NCBI GenBank assembly: GCA_021234535.1
Contig: CM037839.1
Span: 10,975,419-11,039,418 of the forward strand
Direction of reading: 5' to 3'
Length of the DNA stretch: 64,000 nt
Source of the DNA: Stichopus chloronotus
Lineage: Eukaryota; Echinodermata; Holothuroidea; Aspidochirotida; Stichopodidae
Positions within the stretch are counted from its first letter, which is position 1; each line of letters begins with the position of its first letter. Positions 23,400-37,000 of this stretch are shown piece by piece. The notes below the pieces were generated by a model. The model had not been told where the DNA came from. It saw only the letters and a program-made list of their open reading frames with translations, and searched no databases. Made by a program: the position numbers and the translations under genes.

Positions 23400-25130
23400 T
23401 CAAGTTTTTAATTCTTCAGTTACTTCGTGGAAGATCTACTCATACTAAAACTCTCGGTAAAAACATCTAAACCTTGAATGTTTACCATACTTGGGGTCTT
23501 TCTAACGTTAGCATTCTCTTGATGGAAATTGTCATAAGCAGTAGACAATGTCTTGTTGAAAATTACAGCATAATCTGATTGATTGCTTAGCATATCCCCC
23601 GGTACTTTAGTCACTCGCAAACATACAGAACAAAGGGGTTCTTGCTTCTCGTTCGTGCATGCAAAAGGAATAAAGGACTATACCCAGTACTTCTATGACA
23701 TGAGGTGTTGTATGCAAATCGTAAGTGATTAATACAATCATCCCATTCTTGACAATTTTTTTGCAAACGTATCTCACAAGTTCTTCCTTTAAAGTGCAGC
23801 TGATCCGTTCGATTAACCATCTGCCTGGGGGAGTGATATGAAGTTGTCATACTTTTTTTTTCGATACCTAAGTTTTTACAAGTACTGTATGAAATAGATC
23901 ACATTCAAATTGTCTACCCTGGTCAATGTGAAGTCTAAGCGGAACTCCATTTCAGTATACCTTTAAGAAATACAGTATGCCACAGTACCGTACATGCCAT
24001 ATGATTTGGAATAGCCTATAAATTAACCTATTTGGTAAAAATGTTGCATTGCAACTAGCACATACCTACTGCCTTTCGATGTTACAGGCAATACCGTTAC
24101 GTCAGTAAACACAACTTCAAAAGGTTTACAAGAAATGAAACTGACCAAGGGAGCTTTGTTTAGCGCCGGGATTGGGTCTTCGCACAAGATATGCACTGAA
24201 CGCATTTATCCGCTATCTTGCTTCGCATTCCAGGTCAGTAGAACAATTGTTTGACCCTTTCCAAAGTTCGGTCAACACCAGCATGACCGGAAAGTTGTCA
24301 CCATAGAATAGACCCAGGACTTTAGGAATGAGTAAGCGTGGAAACATTATTTGCCAGACGTAAACGTGTCCTTTTCTCGTCACTTATCTACAAAGAATAC
24401 AGCATCAACCGTCAACTTGTTTCAGTCAAACCGCAAACGTGAGAGGGCGGGGGACTTTCCCTTCATAGTTTGTTTCGATGGTTTTCCATTACTAAGTTCC
24501 ACTGAATCACTTCAAACATGTTGGATCTGTCGTATAAGCATTCCTAAGATCTTCAACAGCCGGTAACAGTTCGCAATTCCGACAACTTAGACTTTGGGTT
24601 ATCACCAACTATCACCAACCAACCACCCTATCACCAACTGGGCGGAGCAAGGTCTTTCACTCTCTCCAATGATATCTGGTCTTTCTAACAAATTATTTAC
24701 TTGCTTCCTTATTTCTTCCTTCACGGGAGGGGATGTCCTGTAAGCAGGTTGTTGGGTGGAACACTATCTACTGTGCTTACTTTATGTTTTATTTTATGTT
24801 TGTATCTTGGCTATGAAAAGTAACAAATTCTTCTGAGTCTGAAGTTTCATAATTAACATCATACTTAGTTATGATTTAAAGTAACCTAGACTCGCTCCTT
24901 TCCCAGTTGACACTTCATGATTGTTATAATTAGAATATGAATTAATCCGTCTTTAACCCTTGAAAGCGTTCTGGTTACGCCAACACCTAGTTCCTGATAA
25001 CTCATAAGCTCAAAAATTCCACAATGACTCTCCAGTACTACACAAAATTTTGGAGATTCAACCTTAGTCAAAGACAACACTTTCAGATTTTGTTGGAATC
25101 GTATGTTGGACATGTGCAATCACGCTAGAA
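23400..25130 (-). pseudogene. Ty3/Gypsy pol relic
   Basis: Minus-strand fragments in order: pre-RT linker (25119-24886, ELGVGVTRTLSRVKDG), RT start (about 24740-24620, KEEIRKQVNNLLER), integrase zinc finger (about 24290-24180, GHAGVDRTLERVKQL then CVQC), integrase core (24205-24023, PFEVVFTDV) and core end (23850-23611, AYNTSCHRSTGYSPLFLL). Only about 350 bp separate the RT start from the integrase, so most of RT and RNase H is deleted. Several stops. No LTRs recognised. Confidence 0.8.
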
Positions 25131-25205
25131 CACATAGGTACATTGGAATTTGGAGTCACAAACGGGTATCTTTTGCCGTACATAATGACGGATTTGCAAC
25201 CAGTC

Positions 25206-25321
25206 ATGACTCGAGTCACCAACTTTCAAAAGGGAAATCACTCGAGGAATTGTACGTGATTTTCCTCATAGACAAAGTACCGTAGTACAGTGACTCGAGT
25301 CACTGACTCGACTCGAGTCAC
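25206..25321. repeat. TGACTCGAGTCA palindrome cluster
   Basis: The 12-bp palindrome occurs at 25206-25217 and 25291-25302 (inside a perfect 14-bp palindrome, 25290-25303), with a partial copy at 25311-25321. Its halves resemble AP-1/bZIP half-sites. Confidence 0.7.
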
Positions 25322-25597
25322 ATTAAAAGTAGTAAATGACTCTACTGCAAAATTGGGTGCAGACTCGTTACATCTCTCCATAATGAAATAGTCATTCTGA
25401 AAGTGGAGTTCAGCCAATTACTGAACTGTCAGCCAAAAAGGGGCTCAGCGTACTGAAGCTAGCTGAAACCGAGTTTATTGAAGTTCAGCGTACTGAAGTT
25501 CAGCCGCCTGAGGTTCAGTGTACAGACGTCTATGGTGCGCCTAGCATGCTATAAGTCTAGAAATTGACATATGTTGAAATTGTCATATCTACAAGAA

Positions 25598-25956
25598 ATC
25601 GACATATGTCAATTTAAGTCCGCATGTGTCAGTTTCTGGTAATTCTACCGGGCAACAGAGGGCACATGACAGCTTCTGGAATTCTGATTGGAAGAAACTG
25701 TCCTATGTAAAATTAAATCGACATATGACAATTTAAATCGGCATCTGTCAGATTCTCGCGATCCTATTGGACAATATAGGACCTATGACAGCTTCCAGAA
25801 TTCTGCTTGGAAGAAAATGTGATGTGTAAAATTAAATCGAAATATGACAATTTAAATCGGCATCTGTCAGTTATTCGGGCATCTATTGGACAATAGAGGA
25901 CATATGACAGCTTCTAGAATTCTGATTGGAAGAAACTTTCCGTATGTAAGATTTAA
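25598..25956. repeat. 119-bp tandem repeat, three units
   Basis: Units start at 25598, 25717 and 25836 (ATCGACATATG type) and end at 25956. Each carries CATATG-rich near-palindromes and 'attctgnttggaagaaa'. Copies are similar to each other and non-coding. Confidence 0.88.
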
Positions 25957-28900
25957 TCGACTTGCCCGTACTTAATATTCGACCCTGAAACTAGGGTTCC
26001 CCACTGGCTCCACTCACGTAGATGAGTTGAAGAACAGGCTCAGTTTCAGCTACCATATTGTAAGGATGAAAGGGTTGGGTAACATACCACCGTTAATTTC
26101 TTCTATTGATTCACACACTAAAGTATCGATCTTCGAGGGCCCCTCCAAATTACATTTACAATGGCAAACAGTTCCAGTTCAAATCAACTGAACCAGGAAT
26201 ATTACTTTACTGTCAAATAAGTACACACGAGTGGGAGTGATTTGCGGAAGCTAAATCCAGAAAAAATTACAAGCACACTTTCATGTGCCTACCACAGTGA
26301 CATACGGTAGTTGCACTACTCAAAATAGTGGCTACAACAGCCATCAGACATCTTTTTAAAACATGATGTAAGTCAGTGGTTTACAGAAATAAATCTACTT
26401 AAATCAGTTTGTAATATCAAAATCATGATTTTAATAACGATTTTAATCAGCTTGATTTAAATTAAACAATCCTGTGGGCAATACCATGATCTACATCGAA
26501 GATACAAGATGACGTTGATAAAACAAATTGTCAATACTACCTCTTATTTTTGTTGTATCGTTAAGGAATACGATCCTTTTCTTTTCAATAAAATCACTTT
26601 TGTAGTCATTGGAGACTAACTTTGGCATAAGCGTCACTTTTTTGCCTGTCTATGCGAGTGGTTCTATTGATTTCCCTTTCGGGAAACAAAACAAAAAAAA
26701 AGTCTACATGTCAATTTCAGTTAGATACCATAGAGAAGAATCAATCATAAACAGGTGAAATACGTTCTAATCCTGGTTGCTTCTGATGAAGGTTAATAAC
26801 AATTCAGGCCAAAGAAGGTCAAAATCTAAAAATACTGTACGCACAATAGTTCCATATGCTTACCGACCGCTTAGCAATTCAGATTTGGTTTCTTGATAGT
26901 CCCAATTATGAGATGGTCTCTTGCCAGATTTTGTGAACATCAAAGTTGATCAGGCTCAGGTGCCATGGACGAAATTCGAAGACTCTGACTGTGAGCGTTT
27001 AACAATGTGCCTGGGTAATATAATTAGACCTGCTGTTGTTCATTTCAGGACGACGCCTTAGCAGCCTGGGTAAAAGTTAAAATTCTTCGTTCAAAAGAAA
27101 ATTTGTCTCTTTGGTCCAAGGCCACATTGTCAGGTCAAGCCTCAAAAAATTCACTCCAAACTATAGCCTAGTTCTAGGAGACTTAGAAACGCGTTAATTG
27201 TTGTAAGAGAATTGTATCCATACGATAGCATTCTTAGGTTAAACTAAAAAACATGCACATGGTATAGTAGGCCTATATGTTTATCAAGTTCGAAGTGCCG
27301 GGAGTGCGGCCATAATATTATGCAGTTACAATTGTCATGCGTGGAACCCTGTCAAGAAAATATTCTTCTTGATCTCCCAAAGTAACCGACAGCTGAGCTT
27401 GGTAACCGGTTGCTTCGCCGTCTTGTTTCTTCCAGTTCGTTCCCTTGCAAGTTCGTCCCAAATTACCAGTTAGCTCCAATCTACCAGTTCATCCCCGAAG
27501 ACCAACCAGTTCGCCCTCTCAAGACCAGACCAGTTCGCCCTAAACCTGACGGTTACATTATGTGAAAAATGGGTGGGAATTCACATCTGATTTGATCTTG
27601 ATCTTTCAGGAAAAATGTTTTTAGTATCGTGAAAATTGCAATTGAAAGCTACTACATTTGAAGTCAGTTAGTCTGGGGGGGGGGGGGGGGAGGCGACCTG
27701 GTAGATATGAGGGGGCGAAACGACTTCCACTTTGGGGCCAACTTCCAAAGACCCTGCGAAAAGGCCTGGCGAACTGCATGGTTGAGGCGAATTTGCTGGG
27801 TGCGAAATGACTGGAACATGTATTGTTTTTCGGTACTGAATATGAGTAGTTATGAAAGAAATTGGGATGAGACGTGCAACTCTATTGTCTATGCTTCTGA
27901 TTCATTCGGAGTGCAATACATGCGTGATTTATGTATAGATTTATCTAACAGGTTAAGATACTTTATTCAATAAGTTGTACTTAGTTAAGTGCATGGTTTA
28001 CGCTTAACTTTCGATATTTTATGCGATGAAACTTTTAACTTTAATCGTAAATGTCAATCTTATATGTTAGCTAATAATCTTATATTAATGTTGTTGTTTT
28101 AACACATGGTCCGGAGGCTAAATATGGACTATACCATCATCATTGCCTGGGCACGAAACTCTGAAGTAGTGAGCTTGCATTTTCTTTACCTTCTCTCTAT
28201 TTTTTTTTAATTCTTATGTTTTCCTATCGCAGTGCTTATTTTTCTCTCTTCGCCGAAGGCTAAGAAGAGCTGTTATCCATGTCGAAGGAGACCGTCCCCT
28301 GACTGTATAGCAGCTCCGCCATTGCACCACCCCATTCGTTAGACGTTAAGTATCCGCCCCTACCTCAGCAGAGGATCATTCGCCTTACGGCACAGGATCC
28401 GCTCAGTTCAGATTTGCCTGCATTGAATCCTGTGCTGCAACTTCGCCTGCTCAACTGATGAAAGAAAAAAATTCACTACCTACGGTGGCCTATTAACGCC
28501 GTATCTAATCTGTACTCTTTAGGGCGCTGATGACGAAAATCATTGTGCAATAACTGGTAATAAGGCTTGATTTAATCATTTTCATTCACGGTGATAATTA
28601 AGAATTATTTAAGAGTAAAAATAGTTGATCAATCAGTAATCAATTAGTCTAGCAAAATTACTTTCAATGAGACACTCAGATCCAACATTGATGGATAAAG
28701 CATTACAACATTGGTAGGTAAGGAATCCAAAATTGATGGGTAAAGAATTACAAAATATGCACACAATTTAGAAATTGAGACTTAAATTGGTTATTGCTGG
28801 AATGTATTATTACTTACGTCATGTGCATTCAGAATTAGAAAATCTTCGTTGCATGAAGATGTACTTCACCATGTTATTTCTCCCAGTGCATGCTGATTGC

Positions 28901-30608
28901 CTTATCAAACCAATGATATTTACTTATGGACGTAGGTTTTTTCCGTACAAATATTTTGTTCGGGATAGTTACAAGTTAAACTTGTCCTCACTTATCTTCA
29001 ACGCACGTACCTTCATAATTGTGAATTTCTTTGGCAGATCACGGAAGCCATGCATATTCACTGTGTATTGTTACCAACAGCAAATGTGTGAAGTGTTTTT
29101 TAGAGCACAGCTATCGGTAAGAAGGACATTGAGGTCCTTAACTACGTAAGTAACTGCTGGCTACGACTCTTCTAAATTTGAGATCACACTTTTGTATTGG
29201 GAGTAGTTATGCGATGATTGTCTGGAGTTACACACAACATTGTGTCTATGAGCATTATCAGTTACTAAGTGTACATTGAGTCGATTGGTACTTTGACTTG
29301 AGTCGATCAATGTAGTCTAAACTTCAGTGAGGCCGTGTGGACGCAACCCACTTCCAAAGTATTATGCACATCCTGCATCATATTTGCTTCAAACAACATC
29401 AAAAACAAGTATTTGCCGTGTTATTTTTCATTTCCATGGAAACATTTTACTCACAGTCAAATTTTTAAGTTTCATCAATATTGCAGACATGGTACCAAAA
29501 TATTGACCCAAATGTCTTCGGTAAAACTCTCATTCAACATTTGGATGGAAGAAACAACATTTTTATCGTTTTTTGACATAAATATGTATTTTTTTGAAAA
29601 TAAACAGTATTTTGATCAGGTTTGGAAATCTGCAAAAAAATCTGGTCAGCAAATTTGACTTTAGTGCTGACCAACAAGTACCATTTCCCCAGGTTTAGTA
29701 AGCTTGGGTAAGATTCTAGTCAGCCCTTAATGCTGAGGAAAATTCAACGGATGAAGAGTGCACATATCAGCATGGCAACTTTGCAATGTTTATTGTTTTA
29801 AAGGCTGTATTGCATCACCCTAAGCTATATTTTTACCTCCCTGAAAGGAAAATTCTCAACTGGTTCTAAGTTACAGTACTCTTAGATTGCCAGCAAATTT
29901 GAAAGATGCAGAGCAGCTCGTATTACACAGCGTACACAGGGATCCATTGTTTTGATTACACATGTGGAGGAATGTAAGACAGGCTGAGGGAGGGACTAGA
30001 GGTACAGTAGGTGGTTGGGAGAATTAAAACTGTTGGGGGTGATGCATTACAGCCTTTAAGGTACAGTATTTCATTTTTGTTTTAAATTTTCAACAAATCA
30101 GTTTCAGTACTTAAACTTTGTAAGGATTTGATTGTTAAAACTTCACAATGATGGAAGAATAAACAGCAAGAAATGAAAATTTATCTATCTTTATTGGACT
30201 ACAGAGCATGTGCTACAGAGTACAGAGTGCAATCAATGCTATACCTTCCAACTTACCAGCAGAGCAGAAAACATGTATGAACGTTAGGACTTTCACTATC
30301 ACTAACAGTAATACTACTGCTACAGTAGGTGTAGAAAACATAACATTATAGCTCCTCTGAAGGCTCGGACGTCACACTTGCACGCTAACACGAACTTTTC
30401 TGTTTCTTAAAACCAAAGTTTTCTAACGTTGATAACACTTCATATTGTGTAGGCCACTAGGCTGCCTATTGATGTCTATTTGTTGAGTATATTTCAATAA
30501 ATGTAGACCTATATATCGTCAGGTAAGTTTCAGCCAAGGTATCGAGAGATAGGGCCAGTTTTTGTACAATCCTGCAGTTGCCACAAGCAGCTGATGCACA
30601 ACAGGGTC

Positions 30609-30642
30609 CGTACGGTACAGCACACTACAAGTGTACCGTACG
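30609..30642. repeat. Perfect 11-bp inverted repeat
   Basis: CGTACGGTACA and TGTACCGTACG flank a 12-base loop. No element borders around it. Confidence 0.85.
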
Positions 30643-31290
30643 TGCAGAATCCACTCAAGCAGCACGGCGATCACAATTCAGGTTGATCGTAATACAAATT
30701 CACTATAGAGCATACTGTCTACAACATTGTGGCAGAAGATGCGCAGTGTCGGATGGTGCGTGTATGTTCATTAATACTGTCGATTTATGGCATTACTATC
30801 ATGGCACATGTTCGTTCATTGGTGTTATGAACTTTTGATGGGCTTACCCAGTACAAAGCTGTTGTCGGCGAACATTTGACCATACTTTGAAACTCAGCAT
30901 ATCGGTCATTGCTATCAATGTTTTTATCCGCCACTTGCGGACCATGGGAATACATGGAAGTAATTTTAGTAAGTAGTGGTTTATTTTTAGTTCACTGGCG
31001 GACTAGCAGACCGCTTATTTCCAACCCTGATTTTGATAGGTCTGATTCTGCTGTGATCGACTCCTGTTTCATCACAGGCCAAGTGTTATGTACACGCATG
31101 TTAAATTCAATACCTATTTCCAAGTAAGTACCCATTTTTAACACAACCAAAAGGTGATAAAATGATAAAGGCAGATTTATAAATATTTCTGTTAAGTTTC
31201 ATACATCGTAATAATGTTTTCATATTTTTAGGATTAAAATGTTTGGTAGGTGATCATAGTACCCTCATGCTAAGTACAGTACTGTAGTTT

Positions 31291-31400
31291 CAGGGATGAA
31301 ATTTAGCAGTCGTCCGGTCGTCCGAGACGACCAAAATTTCTGTAGGACGACCAAAGTTACTACCTCAGGTTGTCCTTTGGACGACCAAATTTTACCCCTG
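31291..31400. repeat. Fold-back element, CAGGG ends
   Basis: Left arm CAGGGATGAAATTTAG and inverse right arm CAGGGGTAAAATTTGG, with GTCGTCC/GGACGAC pairs between. A related but incomplete sequence lies at 32988-33085. Could be a tiny hAT-type MITE; flanks do not show a clear target duplication. Confidence 0.55.
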
Positions 31401-31539
31401 GTCATTTATATTGCTATGTGTATTTACTGTAAATATCATTTAGTTGTAGTAAAAGTAGGCAACTGTATGGATCATTTTTGCCAATTTTGGGGGCATTTTG
31501 TAGCAAAGCTTAATTGGGTTAAAAATTTGTGCAAGCGGT

Positions 31540-31625
31540 ACAAGGGCTGTGATGTGGAGTGTAATGTACTACACAGCCATGTTCAAGGGCTGAGGCTATC
31601 CCAGGTAGGCCTACTCCTACACCTT
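31540..31625 (+). repeat. Short dispersed repeat, three copies
   Basis: 'gtggagtgtaatg...cacagcc...gttcaagggct' recurs at about 34778-34880 and, more diverged, 35195-35260. All plus orientation. Non-coding. Confidence 0.6.
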
Positions 31626-33716
31626 GTTCTCCTCTTTTGTCTTCTAAGCCTACATTGTTCTATGTCTTTTCAACATTTTCAGGCCATTTTTTTTTTTTTT
31701 TTTAATCCAGTAAAATCAATCAGTCAAACGGTAAAATTGGATTAGCCTTGAGCCTGGTCTTTACCAGTGGCATGGTTGCGCCTAGAATGATGCACAGTTT
31801 AAGGATTTCATTGATGATCATGAACTTGGTAAAAATCCGAAACACTCATATAGATGGGGGTTTTGGTACAAGGAGTACCTCAAAAATGTTATTTATGAAA
31901 AGATTTTCTGTGCTGTCCCTTCTCATTTTAAAATCTAGAAAACGTGAGGCCAAGATTTCTGCTGTTCATAGAACTTTCATGCACCTACATTGACACATTG
32001 TAACTTTGGTGGAGTCATAAGCAAAGTCAAATGGCAGAGTAGCATTAGCCATGAGATATATTTACAGTATCATGTACAGTAAGCCGCATGTCTAGCAGGT
32101 GGCTCATTATTTTGGAGACATGGTGGTATTTTGAGGTGTATTCTGGGTTGCTTTGTGGAAGTGACATTTCAAATTACAGCAAGATACGAAGCCCAGCCTA
32201 CAGTATAGGCAAGAGTGGCAAAACATCCTCAAATTCAAAGAACCGGAGGTGTGACAGGCTCCATCAGCAACATACTATGTTTATAGAATTATGTCATTCT
32301 GCTTTCAATATACAGTATGTTAGGTTCGCTGAAGTAATACAGTTTCAGTAATAGCTAGGGGTGTTTCATATAAGTAGGGGCCTAGGGGATGTGTCATTCT
32401 AGGTGTAGTTATTATACTGTGTATTGTATAACAGTGGTGTCTATTGATCCAGATGCCGATTCTATTATTCAGGCTGTTCTTGTTATTGACCCTGATGTAA
32501 CTTCAGTACTAACTGACAATTAAAGCTCTGTCATTTCTGGAACAATAGCCTAAACCATGGATACAACACCAATGGGGAGCAAGTTGAAGTTAGCAGGCTT
32601 TTTCTGATGGTACGACTTCTAGAATGCCATAATTGTGCTGTAACTTCTAATTTTCTAGTCCGGGAACCATAGATGGAGCTTTGAGATAATTGCCCCGGAC
32701 ACCAATTCTATTGCTGAACTTCTCCTGTTATTGGCCCGGACTCAATTTCTGTGTTCGAATGGTGCCGCAAGTTGTGAGACTAGAGCCAATTGACCCAGAA
32801 TTCGAAGCAGTCTTTAATGTAGGCTACACCATTGATCTCTCTATCAATATACAGAGCAATCGGTGGGTTAAACTTGGCTCACCTTTCTTGTGCAGGTGTC
32901 TCCATTTACACTATGTATTATATCAGCTGCGTCCGGGTGAACAGTGTTTGACACTGCGTTATTCAACCGGTATCCATGTCAAAACTCAGGGATGATCCTT
33001 AAGCAACTGAAAATGGTTGTCCCAAGGACAACCAGCTGCAAAACTTTGGTTGTCCTCCCAAAAATTTGGTCGCCCTCCACAACGGACATATAAAAACAAG
33101 AAATGTGCAAAATGTGTATTTTGCACAGTCAAGACCATGTCTTTATTTGTCTTTCTTATACAGGTTGAAACTTTCCACAGCTAAATTATACTACTGACTT
33201 GTAACTTAAAAGTAATGCTCAGGGTTTATCCAAAGGGAAGGGGGGTGGGGTTTCCAGAAGGAGGCTGGTAAAATTCCACCTTTTCACTTTGATAATAAAG
33301 AAATGTCATTATCTAGAATCATTGATGCTGTAAAGTATATATCATATAGAAGAAAATCTCTGTATAATATAATGTTTGTTTCAAATCAAAATATGATACA
33401 TTACTAATCTTGAACGGTGCTATCATTATTAAGAAAATTCATACCAGTTCTCCTTGCACGTGGCACATATGACCGAATTCTTCGACTGAGATTCATCTAT
33501 CTGGTACTTGCTGTGTACTGTATGTGCATGTCTGGTACAGTAAAATCAGTTGAAACATGATTGTACACTGAGGCTGTTTGTTTGGCGTTTTACGTACCGT
33601 GGATTTCAGGTTGTTTTGGCGGTTTTTTGTGAAAGAAAACAGATGTTTTGCAATGGAGTTCATGCATGTTAAATATTTTGGTTGCATCTCAGTGTTGAGT
33701 TGTAAGCTATTGCTAA

Positions 33717-34020
33717 ACAGTGCTAATGTCTTTCATTTAACCTGGCATTTCACAGAAGCATCAAATGACAAAATACATGCCACATGTAGGATTTAATTAA
33801 ATTTCCTTTCATTGGAGACCAAACACGATATACTTTAATTAATATTTGAGGTCCATGATCTTTGACCCCCAAAATGAACTTTCCCCACCCCCCACCCGAG
33901 CTCACTTTTTTTTTGGTAAATGTTGACCCCTAAACCTACTTAAATCAGATGAAATCAGCTTCTTTTAAATTTTTTCACAGATTGGCTTGAAATTGGTTTA
34001 ATTTAGGGTTACTATAGACA
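33717..34020 (-). repeat. Dispersed repeat, copy 2 (inverted)
   Basis: Inverse of 9489-9790 over its full length with small indels. No terminal repeats or target duplication were recognised. Confidence 0.8.
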
Positions 34021-37000
34021 CGTTTAACTTGCAAGACTGCTTAATGGGATCGAGTAATGAGTTCCAAAAATTTACACAAGTAATTTTTACTTGGGAATGG
34101 GCTAAAGAAGTTAAAGAGTTTAAACTAGACCCCAGGAGTTCCCTCCAGGCATGTTGTCAGTTTGATGGACTTTAAAGGGGCATAGATGTGATAAGCCTTA
34201 TTGCAATTTGCAGAGATTCACAGCTGTTTGTGTTTTGTAAAATGAATGGGATGTTGCTGTATATTGCAGTTCTAAATCAACATCTTCAGTTCATTGCATT
34301 AATTGAAATGGCTTCTTTGATATTTATGAACTCAGGCATATCATTTTACAGTATGTATATTCCAAGTACAAGGAACCATAGTGCCCCTAGGCTGTTGTGA
34401 AATCATGCAAAATACTTCTTCTCTTACAGATTGTATGTAACACTGTTGATGGTTGGTCACATTAGTGCTATGGAAGTGGTTCCATGTGGGTGCATGTTTG
34501 TCATGTTTGGGGTTCAATGTCTGAAATGGGCCATTTCACAGAAGCATGAAATATGTTTCTCTCTCTACAGATTTTATGTTTAATACAAAAGTGAGAGTTC
34601 ATGGTCAGAAATGGACCATATAGGCTATCGTACAAAATAATGCAATATGCTCCCTTTTACTTCATAATTAACATTATATGCTCTCCATCTGTGCAAGGAA
34701 CCAGAGTGCCCTTGGGCTCTTGTTTGTGAATGTGAGAGATAACAAGGGTCAGCTAATGGGTTAGAAATGTGTGTTAGCAGTGCAAGGACTGCAATGTGGA
34801 GTGTAATGAGCCTAGGCCATGTAACCTAATGCACAGCCCTGTTCAAGGGCTACGCCTAGGCCAGCTAGCTGTCCAAGTCCAACAGGGCTTGACACTCCAC
34901 TTTCAGTGTAAAGGCCATTTACTGCAACGGATCACACAAGGCTCTGACAGCCCCAAACTGCAAAATCCTTGAAGCAGGCTTGGATAGGCCTAGGCCATAC
35001 TGTAGCTGCAGTCCTATGTCTCCCACAGCACTGGCATCTACAATGCAAGTATGGGTAGTGGTAAATCATGGTGAGGATCTGACTTCTGAGACAGAAATGT
35101 TACACCTATAGATCTCACTACACGCTAGCCCTCAAATAGGGCTGTGCATTCTATTGCATCCAGTATGACCTATGTCATTTACACTCCAATTCACTCACAG
35201 GGGAGTGTAATGTAACACATAGCCCTTGTCCAAGGCATAGTAGTAGTGCACCTCTGCCCCATTAACCTCTGGACACTTATCGAAAAGAGCAGGCGAATCT
35301 CACCTGTCATCATCCTTGATTTAGATTAGAAACTTTGATGTGCATGGGGATTTATTCTCATGCAAAAATTTCAGTATGATTGCCAAAAAAAATTGACCTC
35401 TTTTGCGTGCAAAAATGTCATTGTTGTTGATCAGTCATACAAAGATTTAGTGTTATTGCCTAGCCTCCCATTAAAGTAGCAACATAGCTTTAAAAATTAT
35501 GAACTGAAACTAAATAATCGAAAAATCCCTTTTACAACTTCCCAAAATGTTTTTACCCTGCTGTTAATTCCTTCTACGATCGTCCAAAAGTGTATCTGAA
35601 CGCTACTTAAAAAGATAGGACATACAGAGGGAGATTTGAACGTTTGTCAACTTTGAAAGTTAGAATCTAGCATAGATTTCAAGTGGTTTGGACACGTCCA
35701 AAATGCTGAAATCACTGAGCTTCGGAGACTTTGCACCTGGACCCCACAAGGGGTCCTAAGGTGGGGTCCCTGATTCCCCCTCTAATACAGCAATTGCTTC
35801 ACGATTGGATGGTGCCTTCAGCTGCATCTTAGATCTGCCACAAAATCCAACCACTGTGTGCCTACATCTTACTTAGACTCCGTGGAAATACGTACGGTAC
35901 TGTCTGTAAGTCTGGGATGCAAAATGAGTGAGCCAAGCTGCACAATTCCCTAGAGCAGGATGCAGATCCCCCTGTATTTTGCAAACTTTCCAGTCTGGTC
36001 CATGATCAACATGGTATGGTTCTTGATGAGCTCATGTTTGCTTCCTGATCGTCCAACTTTCAAATTCAAAATTAGTACTAGTTGTATTAGAAGGTCTAGT
36101 ATTAAGTGGAAGAGAACTCTATCATGCCACATACCCTTTGTTGAGGTCCTGCTATTGGTATTGCAAGTAACTTGCATGGGAATAACCATGTCAGTGTACG
36201 TACACAGTCAATAACAACTGACTTACGTGTTACTACCAGCGGCACCTTACCCACTGATTGTTGTCTTCTATTTTTGTTATCACCCTTTTGTTTTACAGTA
36301 CTCCACATTAGGCTGCTAGAAGTAGTAGTGCTGTAGCGTATTAACTAGGCCTAGGACTGACTTAATTAGGCCTACAGTAGTAATTGGTGTGCAGTTTTGG
36401 GAGTGTTCTACAGTATATCCTGTTGCAGCGAAAGAAACTTCTTCAAATCCTGGATACAGAATGTCAGTTGATGTAACTGTGATTATTTTTGAGAACAATG
36501 CTTGATGGTGTTTGAAGTCGTGAGTCTGCTAAATTAGACAAGTATGATGCCATGGTGAAAGCAGCAGCTACCATACAGTCTGGGGCAGGTCCCCCTCACC
36601 CCCCCTCCCTAACCAACTCGAATGGATTTACCGACTCCATTTTGAGCTTTATCACCAAATTGTAGCATTGCTTGTATCTACAGTATTGGCTATGTACAGT
36701 TTCTTTCACTATCAATGCATCTGCTGGGGTTAAATGATGCTATTTTTGAATCACTGTATTGATGAAAATGTTCAAATAGCGGCCATTGTCAGCACTTTGC
36801 CCTGAGGAGTGGTAGGCATTAGTCTTACAAGTTTGCTTTGTCATCAAGTCAGCTAGCCGTTTTTTAGACAAATGTTATGGTACATGATGCTGAATGTTGA
36901 TGCACATTGATGCATGCTGATGCATGTGGGTGATGCATGTCAGTGAACCCAATGGCCTGGGGTGTTCAGACCCTCAGTGAAAAAAAAGTGGGAAAACTAA

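Noticed and set aside
25598..25956. CRISPR-like array
   Set aside because: Whole 119-bp units repeat with no unique spacers, in eukaryotic DNA; it is an ordinary tandem repeat.
31296..31745. 149-codon plus-strand frame
   Set aside because: Starts inside the fold-back element, runs through a dispersed repeat and ends with a poly-Phe from a T-run.
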